Origin: Paenibacillus sp. SYP-B4298
GTDB lineage: Bacteria > Bacillota > Bacilli > Paenibacillales > Paenibacillaceae
Length of the DNA stretch: 64,000 nucleotides
Reading direction: 5' to 3'
Assembly (NCBI RefSeq): GCF_027627475.1
Contig: NZ_CP115484.1
Span: 1,651,001-1,715,000 of the forward strand
Shown: positions 46,511-54,402 of the stretch, piece by piece
How the letters are laid out: each line of letters opens with the position of its first letter
Numbering within the stretch: the stretch's first letter is position 1
Translations under genes and position numbers: made by a program
Notes under the pieces: model-generated
What the model was told of the DNA's origin: nothing
Databases searched by the model: none
Seen by the model: only the letters and a program-made list of their open reading frames with translations

Positions 46511-47785
46511 ATGGAAGACATTTATGTACGTTCAAGTGAACACAATGGGCTACAGCTTCACCTGTGCAATACAGACAAGTTTAAGACAACGAGTATATTA
46601 CTCACGATGAAAATCCCTCTTCAGACAGAAGTAACGACTGCAAGAGCGTTAATTCCTCATGTTCTGACCGGCGGTTCATTACAATACCCCAATCGTAAGC
46701 GCATACAATTGAAGTTAGATGAAATGTATGGAACAACGCTTATATCAGACGTGCAGAAAAAGGGTGATAACCACATAATTACATTTAGAATGGAGATCGC
46801 TGCTGATCAATTTCTGACGTCATGTAGTGGTTTATTGGAAGCATCTCTTGCTTTATTGCATGAGGTGATTTATAACCCAACGCTTGAGAATGAAGTGTTT
46901 CATTCCTCAATTGTTGAACAAGAGAAACACTCTTTAAGGCAAAGGCTTGTAGCAATGTATGATGATAAAATGTTGTATGCTAATTTTCGACTGATCGAAG
47001 AGATGTTTAGAGGTGAACCCTATCAGTTTCCTGCATTCGGCAGAGAGGAAGATATTGCGACTCTTAATTCCTCGACAATTTATGGAGTGTATAAATCACT
47101 TCTTCAAGAAAGTCGCTTTGATTTGTTCATCGTTGGGGCTTTTAATGCGAATGAAGTTAAATTAATGGTGCAACAAATTTTTTGCGAACAACATAACAAC
47201 AAGCTGATCAGAACAGTTGCCACCAACTTAAAAGGTACAGGCGAAATTAGGAGTGTGGAAGAGAAACTGGATGTGAAGCAAGGTAAGCTGTTTCTGGGAT
47301 ACCGGACTTTTTCAACCATACAAGACGAGGATTATGAAGCAACAAGAGTTGCGAATGCAATTTTTGGAAGGTTTCCTTCTTCCAAATTATTTGTGAATGT
47401 ACGTGAAAAGGAAAGTCTTGCTTACTTTGCCCATTCACAAATCGAAAGCAATAAAGGCTTGATGATAGCGATGGCTGGAATTGATTTCAAGCATCATAAG
47501 CATGCAGTTCAATTAATTAGACAACAAGAGTACGCAATGAAACAAGGTGACTTTTCTGAGGGGGAATTGGAAAAAGCGAAAGCGATGTTAATGAACCTAT
47601 TGCTAGAAGCACAAGATACTCCATTAGGGATTATGGAGTTATCGATTCAAGCAGTTGAAACAGGGGGGGAAGTTATGATAAAAAAACTGATTGAAAAACT
47701 GAGTTCAGTATCGAGAGAAGAGGTTATTCAAGCAGCTAATAAATGGGAGCTTGATACGATTTATTTCTTGAACAGAACGGAGTGA
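46511..47785 (+). CDS. M16 family peptidase-like protein lacking the zinc motif (non-catalytic partner)
   Basis: 424 residues from ATG 46511 (GAGAGG 9 bases upstream). AAGGAG at 46471-46476 instead favours an in-frame CTG at 46484, so the start is uncertain. The fold is M16B (YmfF-like): ARALIPHVLTGGSLQYPN occupies the place of the HxxEH motif, which is absent, and the second half keeps LFLGYRTF and ARVANAIFGRFPSSKLF-like segments. It is followed by a catalytic M16 gene 6 bases on. M16 pairs of this kind form heterodimers; in Paenibacillus M16B peptidases have been linked to class III lanthipeptide leader removal. The gene is AT-rich. Confidence 0.85.
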   Translation: MEDIYVRSSEHNGLQLHLCNTDKFKTTSILLTMKIPLQTEVTTARALIPHVLTGGSLQYPNRKRIQLKLDEMYGTTLISDVQKKGDNHIITFRMEIAADQFLTSCSGLLEASLALLHEVIYNPTLENEVFHSSIVEQEKHSLRQRLVAMYDDKMLYANFRLIEEMFRGEPYQFPAFGREEDIATLNSSTIYGVYKSLLQESRFDLFIVGAFNANEVKLMVQQIFCEQHNNKLIRTVATNLKGTGEIRSVEEKLDVKQGKLFLGYRTFSTIQDEDYEATRVANAIFGRFPSSKLFVNVREKESLAYFAHSQIESNKGLMIAMAGIDFKHHKHAVQLIRQQEYAMKQGDFSEGELEKAKAMLMNLLLEAQDTPLGIMELSIQAVETGGEVMIKKLIEKLSSVSREEVIQAANKWELDTIYFLNRTE

Positions 47786-47791
47786 ATGACT

Positions 47792-49075
47792 ATGAAATCA
47801 ATCTCATATAACAAATTAGGAGAAACCCTATATTATGATAAGCTACCTAATGGCCTTGAGGTTTTTATTCTTCCAAAGAAAGGATTTTATAAAACGGTAG
47901 CTACCTTCACAACGAAATACGGCTCAATAGATAACAGATTCTCAGTTCAAGGAAAAAGTGATTTTATTCAAGTTCCTAATGGGACGGCTCACTTTCTGGA
48001 ACATAAAATGTTTGAAGGTCAACATGGAGATGTCTATCATACATTCGCAAGGCAGGGAGCTCTTGTGAATGCTTTTACGAGTTTTACACGTACTGCCTAT
48101 ACATTATCAGCTACTTCTCATGTACACAGAAATCTCGAATTGTTGCTCGATTTTGTTCAGGAACCTTATTTTACGGATGAAACGGTAGAGAAGGAGAAAG
48201 GGATTATTGAACAGGAAATTAGAATGTATGATGATAATCCAGATTGGCGCGCACGTTTTGAACTATTAAGAAATATGTATGTAAGTCACCCCGTTAATAT
48301 GGATATTGCTGGGACAATAACTTCGATTAATGAAATTACGAAAGAGGATCTATACGCTTGCTATAATACATTCTACCATCCCGACAATATGTTGCTTTTT
48401 GTGATTGGAGAGGTCGCACCTGAAGAAACTTTAAAACTTATCCGAGCTAACCAACACCAAAAGTACTTTCGGGTATCTGAAGAGATTTGTCGCCTATTCC
48501 CAGATGAAGGGACGGAAGTTAATAGAAAGTCATCTGTATTAAGGTTTCCCATTCAAATACCTAAGGTTTATATTGGACATAAAGAGCGTAATCCTAGCAA
48601 GCAAGGTCGGGAATTGCTTAAATATGAGCTATCTATAAATGTTTTACTTGAGCTGATGTTTGGTAGCAGCTCTGAGGCTTACGAAAAAATGTATGATGGC
48701 GGTTATGTGAGCAAACCATTCACTTTCGATTATACACATGAACATAATTTTGGTTTTTCAGTAATCGCGGGAAACAGCAAGAAACCAGAAGTTTTGGCGG
48801 AATTTATAAATGATACCATCCATTCATTCAAGAACAAAGCTATAAAAACAGAAGATTCTCAGCGAGTAATTAAGAAAGAATTGGGCTACTTCTTAAGATC
48901 AATGAACTCCCCGCAATTCATTGCTAACCAGTTTACAAGGTATCACTTTAATGGAATGGATGTATTCGACGTTGTGCCTACACTTGAAAGCCTAACTGAA
49001 AAAGACCTTGAGGATGCCTTGAACTTTCATTTTTCTGATGAATCAAGGACACTGCTTATTGTAAAAGGGGATTAA
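47792..49075 (+). CDS. M16 family zinc peptidase (catalytic partner), probable lanthipeptide leader protease
   Basis: 427 residues from ATG 47792 (CGGAG 9 bases upstream; ATG 47786 is in frame but too near). Zinc motif HFLEH at residues 67-71 in NGTAHFLEHKMFEG, with the third ligand Glu in KGIIEQEIRMYDD about 70 residues later; a second M16 half follows (VFDVVPTLESLT). YmfH-like. It is paired with the zinc-less partner upstream and lies beside LanKC, so it probably removes the precursor leader. A new promoter follows at 49110. Confidence 0.88.
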   Translation: MKSISYNKLGETLYYDKLPNGLEVFILPKKGFYKTVATFTTKYGSIDNRFSVQGKSDFIQVPNGTAHFLEHKMFEGQHGDVYHTFARQGALVNAFTSFTRTAYTLSATSHVHRNLELLLDFVQEPYFTDETVEKEKGIIEQEIRMYDDNPDWRARFELLRNMYVSHPVNMDIAGTITSINEITKEDLYACYNTFYHPDNMLLFVIGEVAPEETLKLIRANQHQKYFRVSEEICRLFPDEGTEVNRKSSVLRFPIQIPKVYIGHKERNPSKQGRELLKYELSINVLLELMFGSSSEAYEKMYDGGYVSKPFTFDYTHEHNFGFSVIAGNSKKPEVLAEFINDTIHSFKNKAIKTEDSQRVIKKELGYFLRSMNSPQFIANQFTRYHFNGMDVFDVVPTLESLTEKDLEDALNFHFSDESRTLLIVKGD

Positions 49076-49109
49076 AATTTGTAAAATATTAATTAAATTA
49101 TATAAAATA

Positions 49110-49138
49110 TTGAAATTTAATGTTGATCATAGTATAAT
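49110..49138 (+). promoter_or_regulatory. Sigma-A promoter of lanKC and the precursors
   Basis: TTGAAA (49110-49115), 17 bases, TATAAT (49133-49138). It leaves a leader of roughly 195 bases before lanKC, with a possible imperfect hairpin (GCAAAGG near 49143 with CCTTTTTGC near 49168) that could attenuate. Confidence 0.75.
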
Positions 49139-49341
49139 ATAAGCAAAGGTCGAAAAGTAATATATCCCCTTTTTGCGACAGTAATTCTCCATCATGAATC
49201 CCACATACACTTCTTTGAGGTTAGATGCATCCTTCTTTTTGTGCACTTCTTATTCCTACACAACAAATGTATTTTGTTGACTTATAAACTGCAAGAGTTT
49301 TTAAGCTTATTTATGCTTTATATGAAAATGGAGGGGGATAA

Positions 49342-51954
49342 ATGGAAGGAAATATGCTGTATCAAAGGTATTTCAAACCTGGTTCCGAATATTACGAAAA
49401 GATGGAGAGGATCGAAAAGACAAATAAATATCATTTAGATGAAGTCCCAGATACATACACGATTATTTCGGCAAGTGAGTCGGTATGGGAGCATTACCAT
49501 GTTAAAGATGCCTATCTCCCTGAGCAGGGGTGGAAAATTCATATAACTTCGACATTCGAAGATTCGCAACATGTTCTGGACAAGGTTGGACGGTATTGTA
49601 TAGACAATATGATTGAATTCAAGCATCTGAAGGACAAGCAAAGCTTCATCAATTCGAATTCGAAAAATGCGAATCGATCTTCTTCCGGTAAGTTTATCAC
49701 TATTTATCCTGTGAGTAATGAAGTATTTATTAAATTATTAGAAGTGCTCTCCATAATTACTCATGAGTTTAAGAAAGGTCCTTATATTCTAAGTGATAAG
49801 AGATGGAAGACAAGCAATGTGTTTTATAGATATGGAGGATTTAAGCGTATACTCAATAATTATGGGGAATATTGTATTAAGGACAAAAATGGTAATTTGA
49901 TCGAGGATAAGAGAAATCCTTTTTACCATGTCCCTGACTTTGTGAAAGACTTCGATGATTATCTTAACTCCATTAACTTGTCTGGAGAACTTGAAGCTGA
50001 GGGAGAAAGAAATTTAGAGAGATATAAGGTTGAGAAGCCACTTAGCTATAGTAACGCTGGCGGGGTATACCTTGCAACTCGAAAAATAGATAATCTAAAA
50101 GTGATTATCAAGGAAGCCAGACCTAATGCCGGGTTGGATGGGGCAGCTGAGGATGCACTAACAAGGCAGCAAAAAGAATATGATGCGTTAACCAAGCTTA
50201 AAGATGTATCAGGTATTGTTAATTTAATTGACTATTTTAAGGAATGGGAACATTATTTTTTGGTTGAGGAATTTATTGAAGGAAGAGACTTAAGACAATG
50301 GCTCGCACAAACATTCCCGTTTTTTGGAGATCAGGATAGCCTAAATAGTCATGCAGATCATGTGAAGAAGATTCTGCTGCAAGTCTTTCATATCGTAGAT
50401 CAGATGCACAATAAAGGTGTTGCTATGGGTGACTTGCAACCAGCAAATATAATGGTGACTGAGGATCTCACGGTCAAAATGATTGATTTTGAAACAGCTA
50501 CTTCTGTATATTCTGAGGGAAATATGAGCATGGCGACCATTGGCTTTGTTTCTGAGAAGATGAAAGTTAGCGGTGCTAGAGATTGGTTTGGGTTAAAGAG
50601 GCTAGTCAGGTATTTAGCACTTCCTGTGCTATCCTCGGATGATTTGGAAGGATACATTCAATATAATCATCTCAGTTGGATTAAAGATAATTATGAAGAG
50701 TCATTTTATAAATTCGTTATAGATATACAAGACAAGTGTGATCAGAGAATAAGGATTTATCAAAAGTATGAACCTGAGATCATCCCATTCAAAGGGCGGA
50801 CAACTGATCAAAACATACATTCTATATTGAGTAAGCTAATCAAAGGTCTTGAAGATAATTTAACAAATGATGAAAGATTCATTAATGGCGATATTCGGCA
50901 ATTTGAGATGAAAGACGGGAAATTAAATTTTTTGACGGGAGGGAGTGGCGCAGCTTTTACTCTAATTAAAAATAACACGAGCCTGTTAAAGGTGAATAAG
51001 TGGATAGATCAATATTTGCTAGAGAATATTTCTCAAATGGAGGACATTGGATTATTTACCGGAAAAACAGGAGCCTGGGCGTTACTCTACGATCAAGGTT
51101 ATAAGGAAACAGTCCTCTATGAATTGGGATTATTAAGAGACAATATTCTTGAGACGAATATTTCATTACGTTCCGGTCTTTCTGGAATAGGATTGTTTGT
51201 AATTAGCTTATACCTGGAAACCCAAAATAGTGAATATCTAAAATTTGCAAAGGAATTAGCAATTTCAATTGAAACCAATAGAACTAAGCCTGAATCGTTG
51301 AAGGTCAATGATTGGATGGCGGTAGATATAGGTGTCATTGATGGATTATCAGGTGTTTCCCTGTTCTATTCGGCACTCTATTCAATTACTCAGGATAAGA
51401 ATTACTTGATTCAGGCGAGCTCGTTAATAAAGAAAGACCTGGAAAAAACGAGAAAAGATGATATGACAGGCGTATTACAAACATTAGATAATAGAACTCG
51501 CCTGTTACCCTACCTTTCGGGAGGTTCTATTGGTATTGCTCTGTCGATTTGGTTCTATAATCATGTGAGTGGACAAGATCTTTTTCGAGAAGAGATGGAT
51601 GCGATATTTAAATTATCAAAGATTCGCTCCACAATAAGCGGGAGTTTATTCGATGGGGCAGGCAGCTTTCTATTGCTTCCTTCAATGGTAAAGTGTATTG
51701 AACAGCGCAAGACGATGATGGACAAGATACTCCCTTTAATTCATGTGTTTCTTATTGAGAAGAATGGGTATTATGTGTACCCCGGGCAGTTTTCTTATCG
51801 TTTGTCTGATGATGTTTATACAGGCAGTTCGGGAATTATATTAGCATTAATGAGTAGTATCAAAGATAATCCACTGTACTGGATTCCGTTGGTAAACTCA
51901 GATAATTTTATCGAAAAAACGAAATTCAAGGTTAATACAGTGGTATCATCATAA
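49342..51954 (+). CDS. lanKC: Class III lanthipeptide synthetase LanKC
   Basis: 870 residues; GGAGGGGG precedes ATG 49342. Three domains. Phospho-Ser/Thr lyase (about 1-215): GWKIHI (63-68), FKHLKD (93-98), GKFITIYP (116-123), YRYGGF (162-167). Kinase (about 225-500): Lys257 in VIIKEARP, GDLQPANIMV (363-372) and DFE at 382-384. LanC-like cyclase (about 530-870): GLSG repeats are present but the Cys/Cys-His zinc ligands of class I, II and IV cyclases are missing, which defines class III. It phosphorylates and eliminates Ser/Thr of the precursors encoded 51 bases downstream and forms lanthionine or labionin. AT-rich. Confidence 0.93.
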   Translation: MEGNMLYQRYFKPGSEYYEKMERIEKTNKYHLDEVPDTYTIISASESVWEHYHVKDAYLPEQGWKIHITSTFEDSQHVLDKVGRYCIDNMIEFKHLKDKQSFINSNSKNANRSSSGKFITIYPVSNEVFIKLLEVLSIITHEFKKGPYILSDKRWKTSNVFYRYGGFKRILNNYGEYCIKDKNGNLIEDKRNPFYHVPDFVKDFDDYLNSINLSGELEAEGERNLERYKVEKPLSYSNAGGVYLATRKIDNLKVIIKEARPNAGLDGAAEDALTRQQKEYDALTKLKDVSGIVNLIDYFKEWEHYFLVEEFIEGRDLRQWLAQTFPFFGDQDSLNSHADHVKKILLQVFHIVDQMHNKGVAMGDLQPANIMVTEDLTVKMIDFETATSVYSEGNMSMATIGFVSEKMKVSGARDWFGLKRLVRYLALPVLSSDDLEGYIQYNHLSWIKDNYEESFYKFVIDIQDKCDQRIRIYQKYEPEIIPFKGRTTDQNIHSILSKLIKGLEDNLTNDERFINGDIRQFEMKDGKLNFLTGGSGAAFTLIKNNTSLLKVNKWIDQYLLENISQMEDIGLFTGKTGAWALLYDQGYKETVLYELGLLRDNILETNISLRSGLSGIGLFVISLYLETQNSEYLKFAKELAISIETNRTKPESLKVNDWMAVDIGVIDGLSGVSLFYSALYSITQDKNYLIQASSLIKKDLEKTRKDDMTGVLQTLDNRTRLLPYLSGGSIGIALSIWFYNHVSGQDLFREEMDAIFKLSKIRSTISGSLFDGAGSFLLLPSMVKCIEQRKTMMDKILPLIHVFLIEKNGYYVYPGQFSYRLSDDVYTGSSGIILALMSSIKDNPLYWIPLVNSDNFIEKTKFKVNTVVSS

Positions 51955-52005
51955 GGCCTAATTACTGATTGGTTGTATTGTAACTAAGCAAAGGAGGTGG
52001 AAAAA

Positions 52006-52143
52006 ATGAACGAAGTATTGGAACTTCAGAAACTAGCTCAAGACGAAGAAGGAAAAGGTCAGGCGGTTGAAGCGACATGGACGATATCGACAATGCCATC
52101 AGTTATAACCTTGATCTCCACTATCAGTAATAGTAATTGCTAA
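52006..52143 (+). CDS. lanA1: Class III lanthipeptide precursor 1 (variant core)
   Basis: 45 residues, too short for routine gene finding; AAAGGAGG precedes ATG 52006. Leader MNEVLELQKLAQDEEGKGQ carries the class III recognition helix (VLELQKL, residues 4-10). The conserved junction VEATWT is followed by a core that differs from the other copies (ISTMPSVITLI) but keeps the C-terminal STISNSNC. Ser38 and Ser41 with Cys45 fit SxxSxxxC. It follows lanKC by 51 bases. Confidence 0.9.
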   Translation: MNEVLELQKLAQDEEGKGQAVEATWTISTMPSVITLISTISNSNC

Positions 52144-52179
52144 AAGAAAGATCTTAAATAGAGAAAGGAGGTGAAAAAA

Positions 52180-52308
52180 ATGAACGAAGTATTGGAACTT
52201 CAGAAACTAGCTCAAGACGAAGAAGGAAAAGGTCAGGCGGTTGAAGCGACATGGACAATTACAACGCTTACAACCTTGCTCTCCACCATCAGTAATAGTA
52301 ATTGCTAA
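52180..52308 (+). CDS. lanA2: Class III lanthipeptide precursor 2
   Basis: 42 residues with the same leader as precursor 1 and core after VEATWT reading ITTLTTLLSTISNSNC. Ser35-x2-Ser38-x3-Cys42 is the class III ring motif; six Thr lie upstream of Ser35 from residue 24 on (24, 26, 28, 29, 31, 32) and may be dehydrated. Only one Cys is present, so one ring. AAAGGAGGTG is 6 to 7 bases from ATG 52180. Confidence 0.92.
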   Translation: MNEVLELQKLAQDEEGKGQAVEATWTITTLTTLLSTISNSNC

Positions 52309-52344
52309 AAGAAAGATCTTAAATAGAGAAAGGAGGTGAAAAAA

Positions 52345-52473
52345 ATGAACGAAGTATTGGAACTCCAGAAATTAGCTCAAGACGAAGAAGGAAAAGGTCA
52401 GGCGGTTGAAGCGACATGGACAATTACAACGCTTACAACCTTGCTCTCCACCATCAGTAATAGTAATTGCTAA
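52345..52473 (+). CDS. lanA3: Class III lanthipeptide precursor 3
   Basis: 42 residues, the same peptide as precursors 2 and 4. It differs from precursor 2 at two silent codon positions (CTC for CTT, TTA for CTA) and is identical in DNA to precursor 4. Ribosome site AAAGGAGGTG is kept. Multiple identical copies would raise precursor dose relative to LanKC. Confidence 0.92.
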   Translation: MNEVLELQKLAQDEEGKGQAVEATWTITTLTTLLSTISNSNC

Positions 52474-52509
52474 AAGAAAGATCTTAAATAGAGAAAGGAG
52501 GTGAAAAAA

Positions 52510-52638
52510 ATGAACGAAGTATTGGAACTCCAGAAATTAGCTCAAGACGAAGAAGGAAAAGGTCAGGCGGTTGAAGCGACATGGACAATTACAACGCTTA
52601 CAACCTTGCTCTCCACCATCAGTAATAGTAATTGCTAA
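52510..52638 (+). CDS. lanA4: Class III lanthipeptide precursor 4
   Basis: 42 residues, identical in DNA and protein to precursor 3. Last intact copy of the array; the sequence after its stop diverges from the spacer of the other units and leads to the broken fifth copy. Confidence 0.92.
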   Translation: MNEVLELQKLAQDEEGKGQAVEATWTITTLTTLLSTISNSNC

Positions 52639-52673
52639 AAGAGTTCCTTGAATAGAGAAGAGAGGGGAAATGA

Positions 52674-52804
52674 ATGTATGACTTACATAAATTGGTTCGA
52701 GACGAAGAAGGAAAAGTCAGACCATGGAAGCAACATGGACATTAGCATCTTTTCCTCCTCTCTACTCTTCTTCCAGTAGTAACACATATGTAGCGGTTGT
52801 TTAG
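52674..52804 (+). pseudogene. Frameshifted fifth lanthipeptide precursor
   Basis: From ATG 52674 the frame reads MYDLHKLVRDEEGK and then shifts to a stop after 23 codons. At about 52716 one G is missing relative to the other copies (GGAAAAGTCAG for GGAAAAGGTCAG). Restoring it gives GQTMEATWTLASFPPLYSS and on to a stop at 52802-52804, so leader and the EATWT junction are homologous. The restored core is Ser-rich but has no Cys. The spacer with a degenerate ribosome site also aligns. Real decay or a sequencing error are both possible. Confidence 0.8.
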
Positions 52805-52879
52805 CTGTCCTCCAGCTATGCAACCGTTAATTCATAGTATACTCACAAATTATTAAATACTCAAATAAGGGTGACAAAA

Positions 52880-53713
52880 ATGGAGCAGTTATTAGAAATA
52901 GCGGAGAACCCCGAACCATTTGAAAAAGGAACACAAGAAATCTGGCTTGATTCAGATCGGGCTGATATTGTTCTTGAAGGCCATTTTGATGAGAATATAC
53001 CCGGAGGAAGCAAAGGGAGCGAATTCATTGCAGAGACCGTTGAATTTATCAGTACGATTGCTCCAGTAGAGAACTATAAAAAAATAATTGATTTGGGCTG
53101 TGGACCTGGGCTTTATTCCCATAAGTTGGCCTATAGAGGCTACGATGTTGTTGGTGTGGATTTTAATAAAACATCAATTGACTATGCGGTGGAAGAAGCA
53201 AAAAAAAGTGATTTGGCCATAGACTACAGAGTTGAGGATATTACTACCATTAAAATAGAAAATGAATTTGATATAGCGCTGCTAATTTATCAAATCTATA
53301 GTGTCTTTAGTCCTGAGAATAGAAAAAAAATACTTGACAATATTTACAGTGGCTTAAAACCTGGGGGATTAGTTTTGTTAGATGTTCTATCAGAGGTAAG
53401 CTATGATAATTTCCAGCAAAACTTCATGTGGGGCCTCCCCAAGAAAAGTAGTCCGTTTTCGTCTCGCAAGCATCTAATGCTTCACGCCGCAATGAAATAC
53501 CCTAATCATGTCACGCTAGCCAAAACTGTCCTCGTTTTTGGAGATGGAGAAATAGTGAACTACAATTATTGGAACCAGCATTTCAGCATCGAAAGTTTTG
53601 AAAAAGAAGTGAATGAAGCGGGGTTTACGCTTGAAAAGGTGTATGCAGATGTAAATGGTGGAGACTACTCGAGCGATGGCGAATTTTTCGCCGCCGTTTT
53701 GAAGAAAAAATAA
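52880..53713 (+). CDS. Class I SAM-dependent methyltransferase, probable lanthipeptide tailoring enzyme
   Basis: 277 residues from ATG 52880 (AAGGGTG 6 bases upstream; an in-frame GTG at 52871 overlaps it). Rossmann SAM-binding motifs: IIDLGCGPGLYS (about 69-80) and VVGVDFNKTSI, then a motif-II acidic turn (EFDIALLIYQIYS) and LKPGGLVLLDVLSE. AT-rich like its neighbours and 75 bases after the array. Class III lanthipeptides with N,N-dimethylated N termini are known from Firmicutes, so N-terminal methylation is a reasonable guess, not shown. Confidence 0.85.
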   Translation: MEQLLEIAENPEPFEKGTQEIWLDSDRADIVLEGHFDENIPGGSKGSEFIAETVEFISTIAPVENYKKIIDLGCGPGLYSHKLAYRGYDVVGVDFNKTSIDYAVEEAKKSDLAIDYRVEDITTIKIENEFDIALLIYQIYSVFSPENRKKILDNIYSGLKPGGLVLLDVLSEVSYDNFQQNFMWGLPKKSSPFSSRKHLMLHAAMKYPNHVTLAKTVLVFGDGEIVNYNYWNQHFSIESFEKEVNEAGFTLEKVYADVNGGDYSSDGEFFAAVLKKK

Positions 53714-54133
53714 ATCAAATGGTATCAAGGTAACCGTCGTGACCCCTCTTCTTCCAGCACTAGTATTGTTAGTCGTCAATGGGATGAATCAACAATGTGG
53801 CCAGGAGTAGCACTCGATCCGAATGCCTAATGCATTCAGGGTCAGAGCATCGCTTCTGGTCGTTTTGTCTTTTCTCGCTTAGCTATCGAACGTTCATAAC
53901 GACAATATAAGATAGCTTTAGACCATAGCCCATGAACCTTTTTTGTTTGCAAATCGTCGAATAAGTGTAATCTTAAGGAAAACTTATGATTTCATTAGGA
54001 TCAATTTAAACCTCCCCCTTTACAATGAGTTACATGAGATTGCGAAGGTTGCTGCCTGTGCGGTGACGCTGCAATACGATGCCTGCGGGTCAACCGCACA
54101 TCGACTGACCTATAGCTAGAGGGGATGTCTTGC
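53714..54133. other. Intergenic stretch at the right edge of the AT-rich island
   Basis: No gene with a start and ribosome site. The methyltransferase frame stays open after its stop for about 36 codons (53717-53829), without a start codon. It contains inverted repeats (GAATGC with GCATTC near 53820-53835; TAGCTATC with GATAGCTTT at 53880-53919) that could end the island transcript, and another (TGCGG, CCGCA) near 54085. Composition returns to GC-rich by about 54030. Confidence 0.5.
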
Positions 54134-54277
54134 ATGAAACGGCTCGTTGTTTTGATGGTGCTTATGTTAGTTGGACTATGGATATATGGTAAATATGGGG
54201 TGTCAGAGGCCGGAGAGGCGCTGAGCAAAGCGGACGGCCAAGCCGAGCCTCCTGTAACCGTGCAGGTGAGACCGTAA
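54134..54277 (+). CDS. Small single-span membrane protein, unknown
   Basis: 47 residues from ATG 54134 with GAGGGGA upstream. N-terminal membrane helix (MKRLVVLMVLMLVGLWIYG) followed by a short polar tail with Glu, Lys and Pro. No family is recognised. It precedes another small gene (54403) by 125 bases; the two may belong together. Confidence 0.6.
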   Translation: MKRLVVLMVLMLVGLWIYGKYGVSEAGEALSKADGQAEPPVTVQVRP

Positions 54278-54308
54278 CAGTGGCAATGAACGGATTGCTT
54301 GGAGATGC

Positions 54309-54354
54309 GCGGAACGAGGCTTAGCACGTCAAGGACGGCGGTAGCCGTCTACGC
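54309..54354 (+). repeat. Conserved intergenic element with hairpin, copy A
   Basis: About 45 bases matching 61477-61522 at roughly 34 of 45 positions, including GTCAAGGA and AGCCGT. It contains a perfect small hairpin GACGGC-GGTA-GCCGTC (54334-54349). Lies 50 bases before the gene at 54403. Nature unknown; possibly an RNA leader. Confidence 0.5.
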
Positions 54355-54402
54355 TGGGCAGGCTTGCTTATCTATAACTGCCGTTGCTTGGGAGGATTAG
54401 AG

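Larger units (their letters stand above)
52144..52638 (+). repeat. Three tandem 165-bp units carrying precursors 2-4
   Basis: Units 52144-52308, 52309-52473 and 52474-52638, each a 36-base spacer with AAAGGAGGTG plus a 129-base gene. The genes of units 2 and 3 are identical; unit 1 differs at two silent positions. This indicates recent duplication. Confidence 0.95.

Noticed and set aside
52006..52638. CRISPR or simple satellite interpretation of the 165-bp repeats
   Set aside because: Units are far too long for CRISPR repeats, have no spacers, and each holds an intact precursor gene with a ribosome site.
54309..54354. Cyclic di-GMP (GEMM) riboswitch
   Set aside because: Only short fragments resemble the consensus; the two-stem architecture with GNRA loop and receptor is absent.
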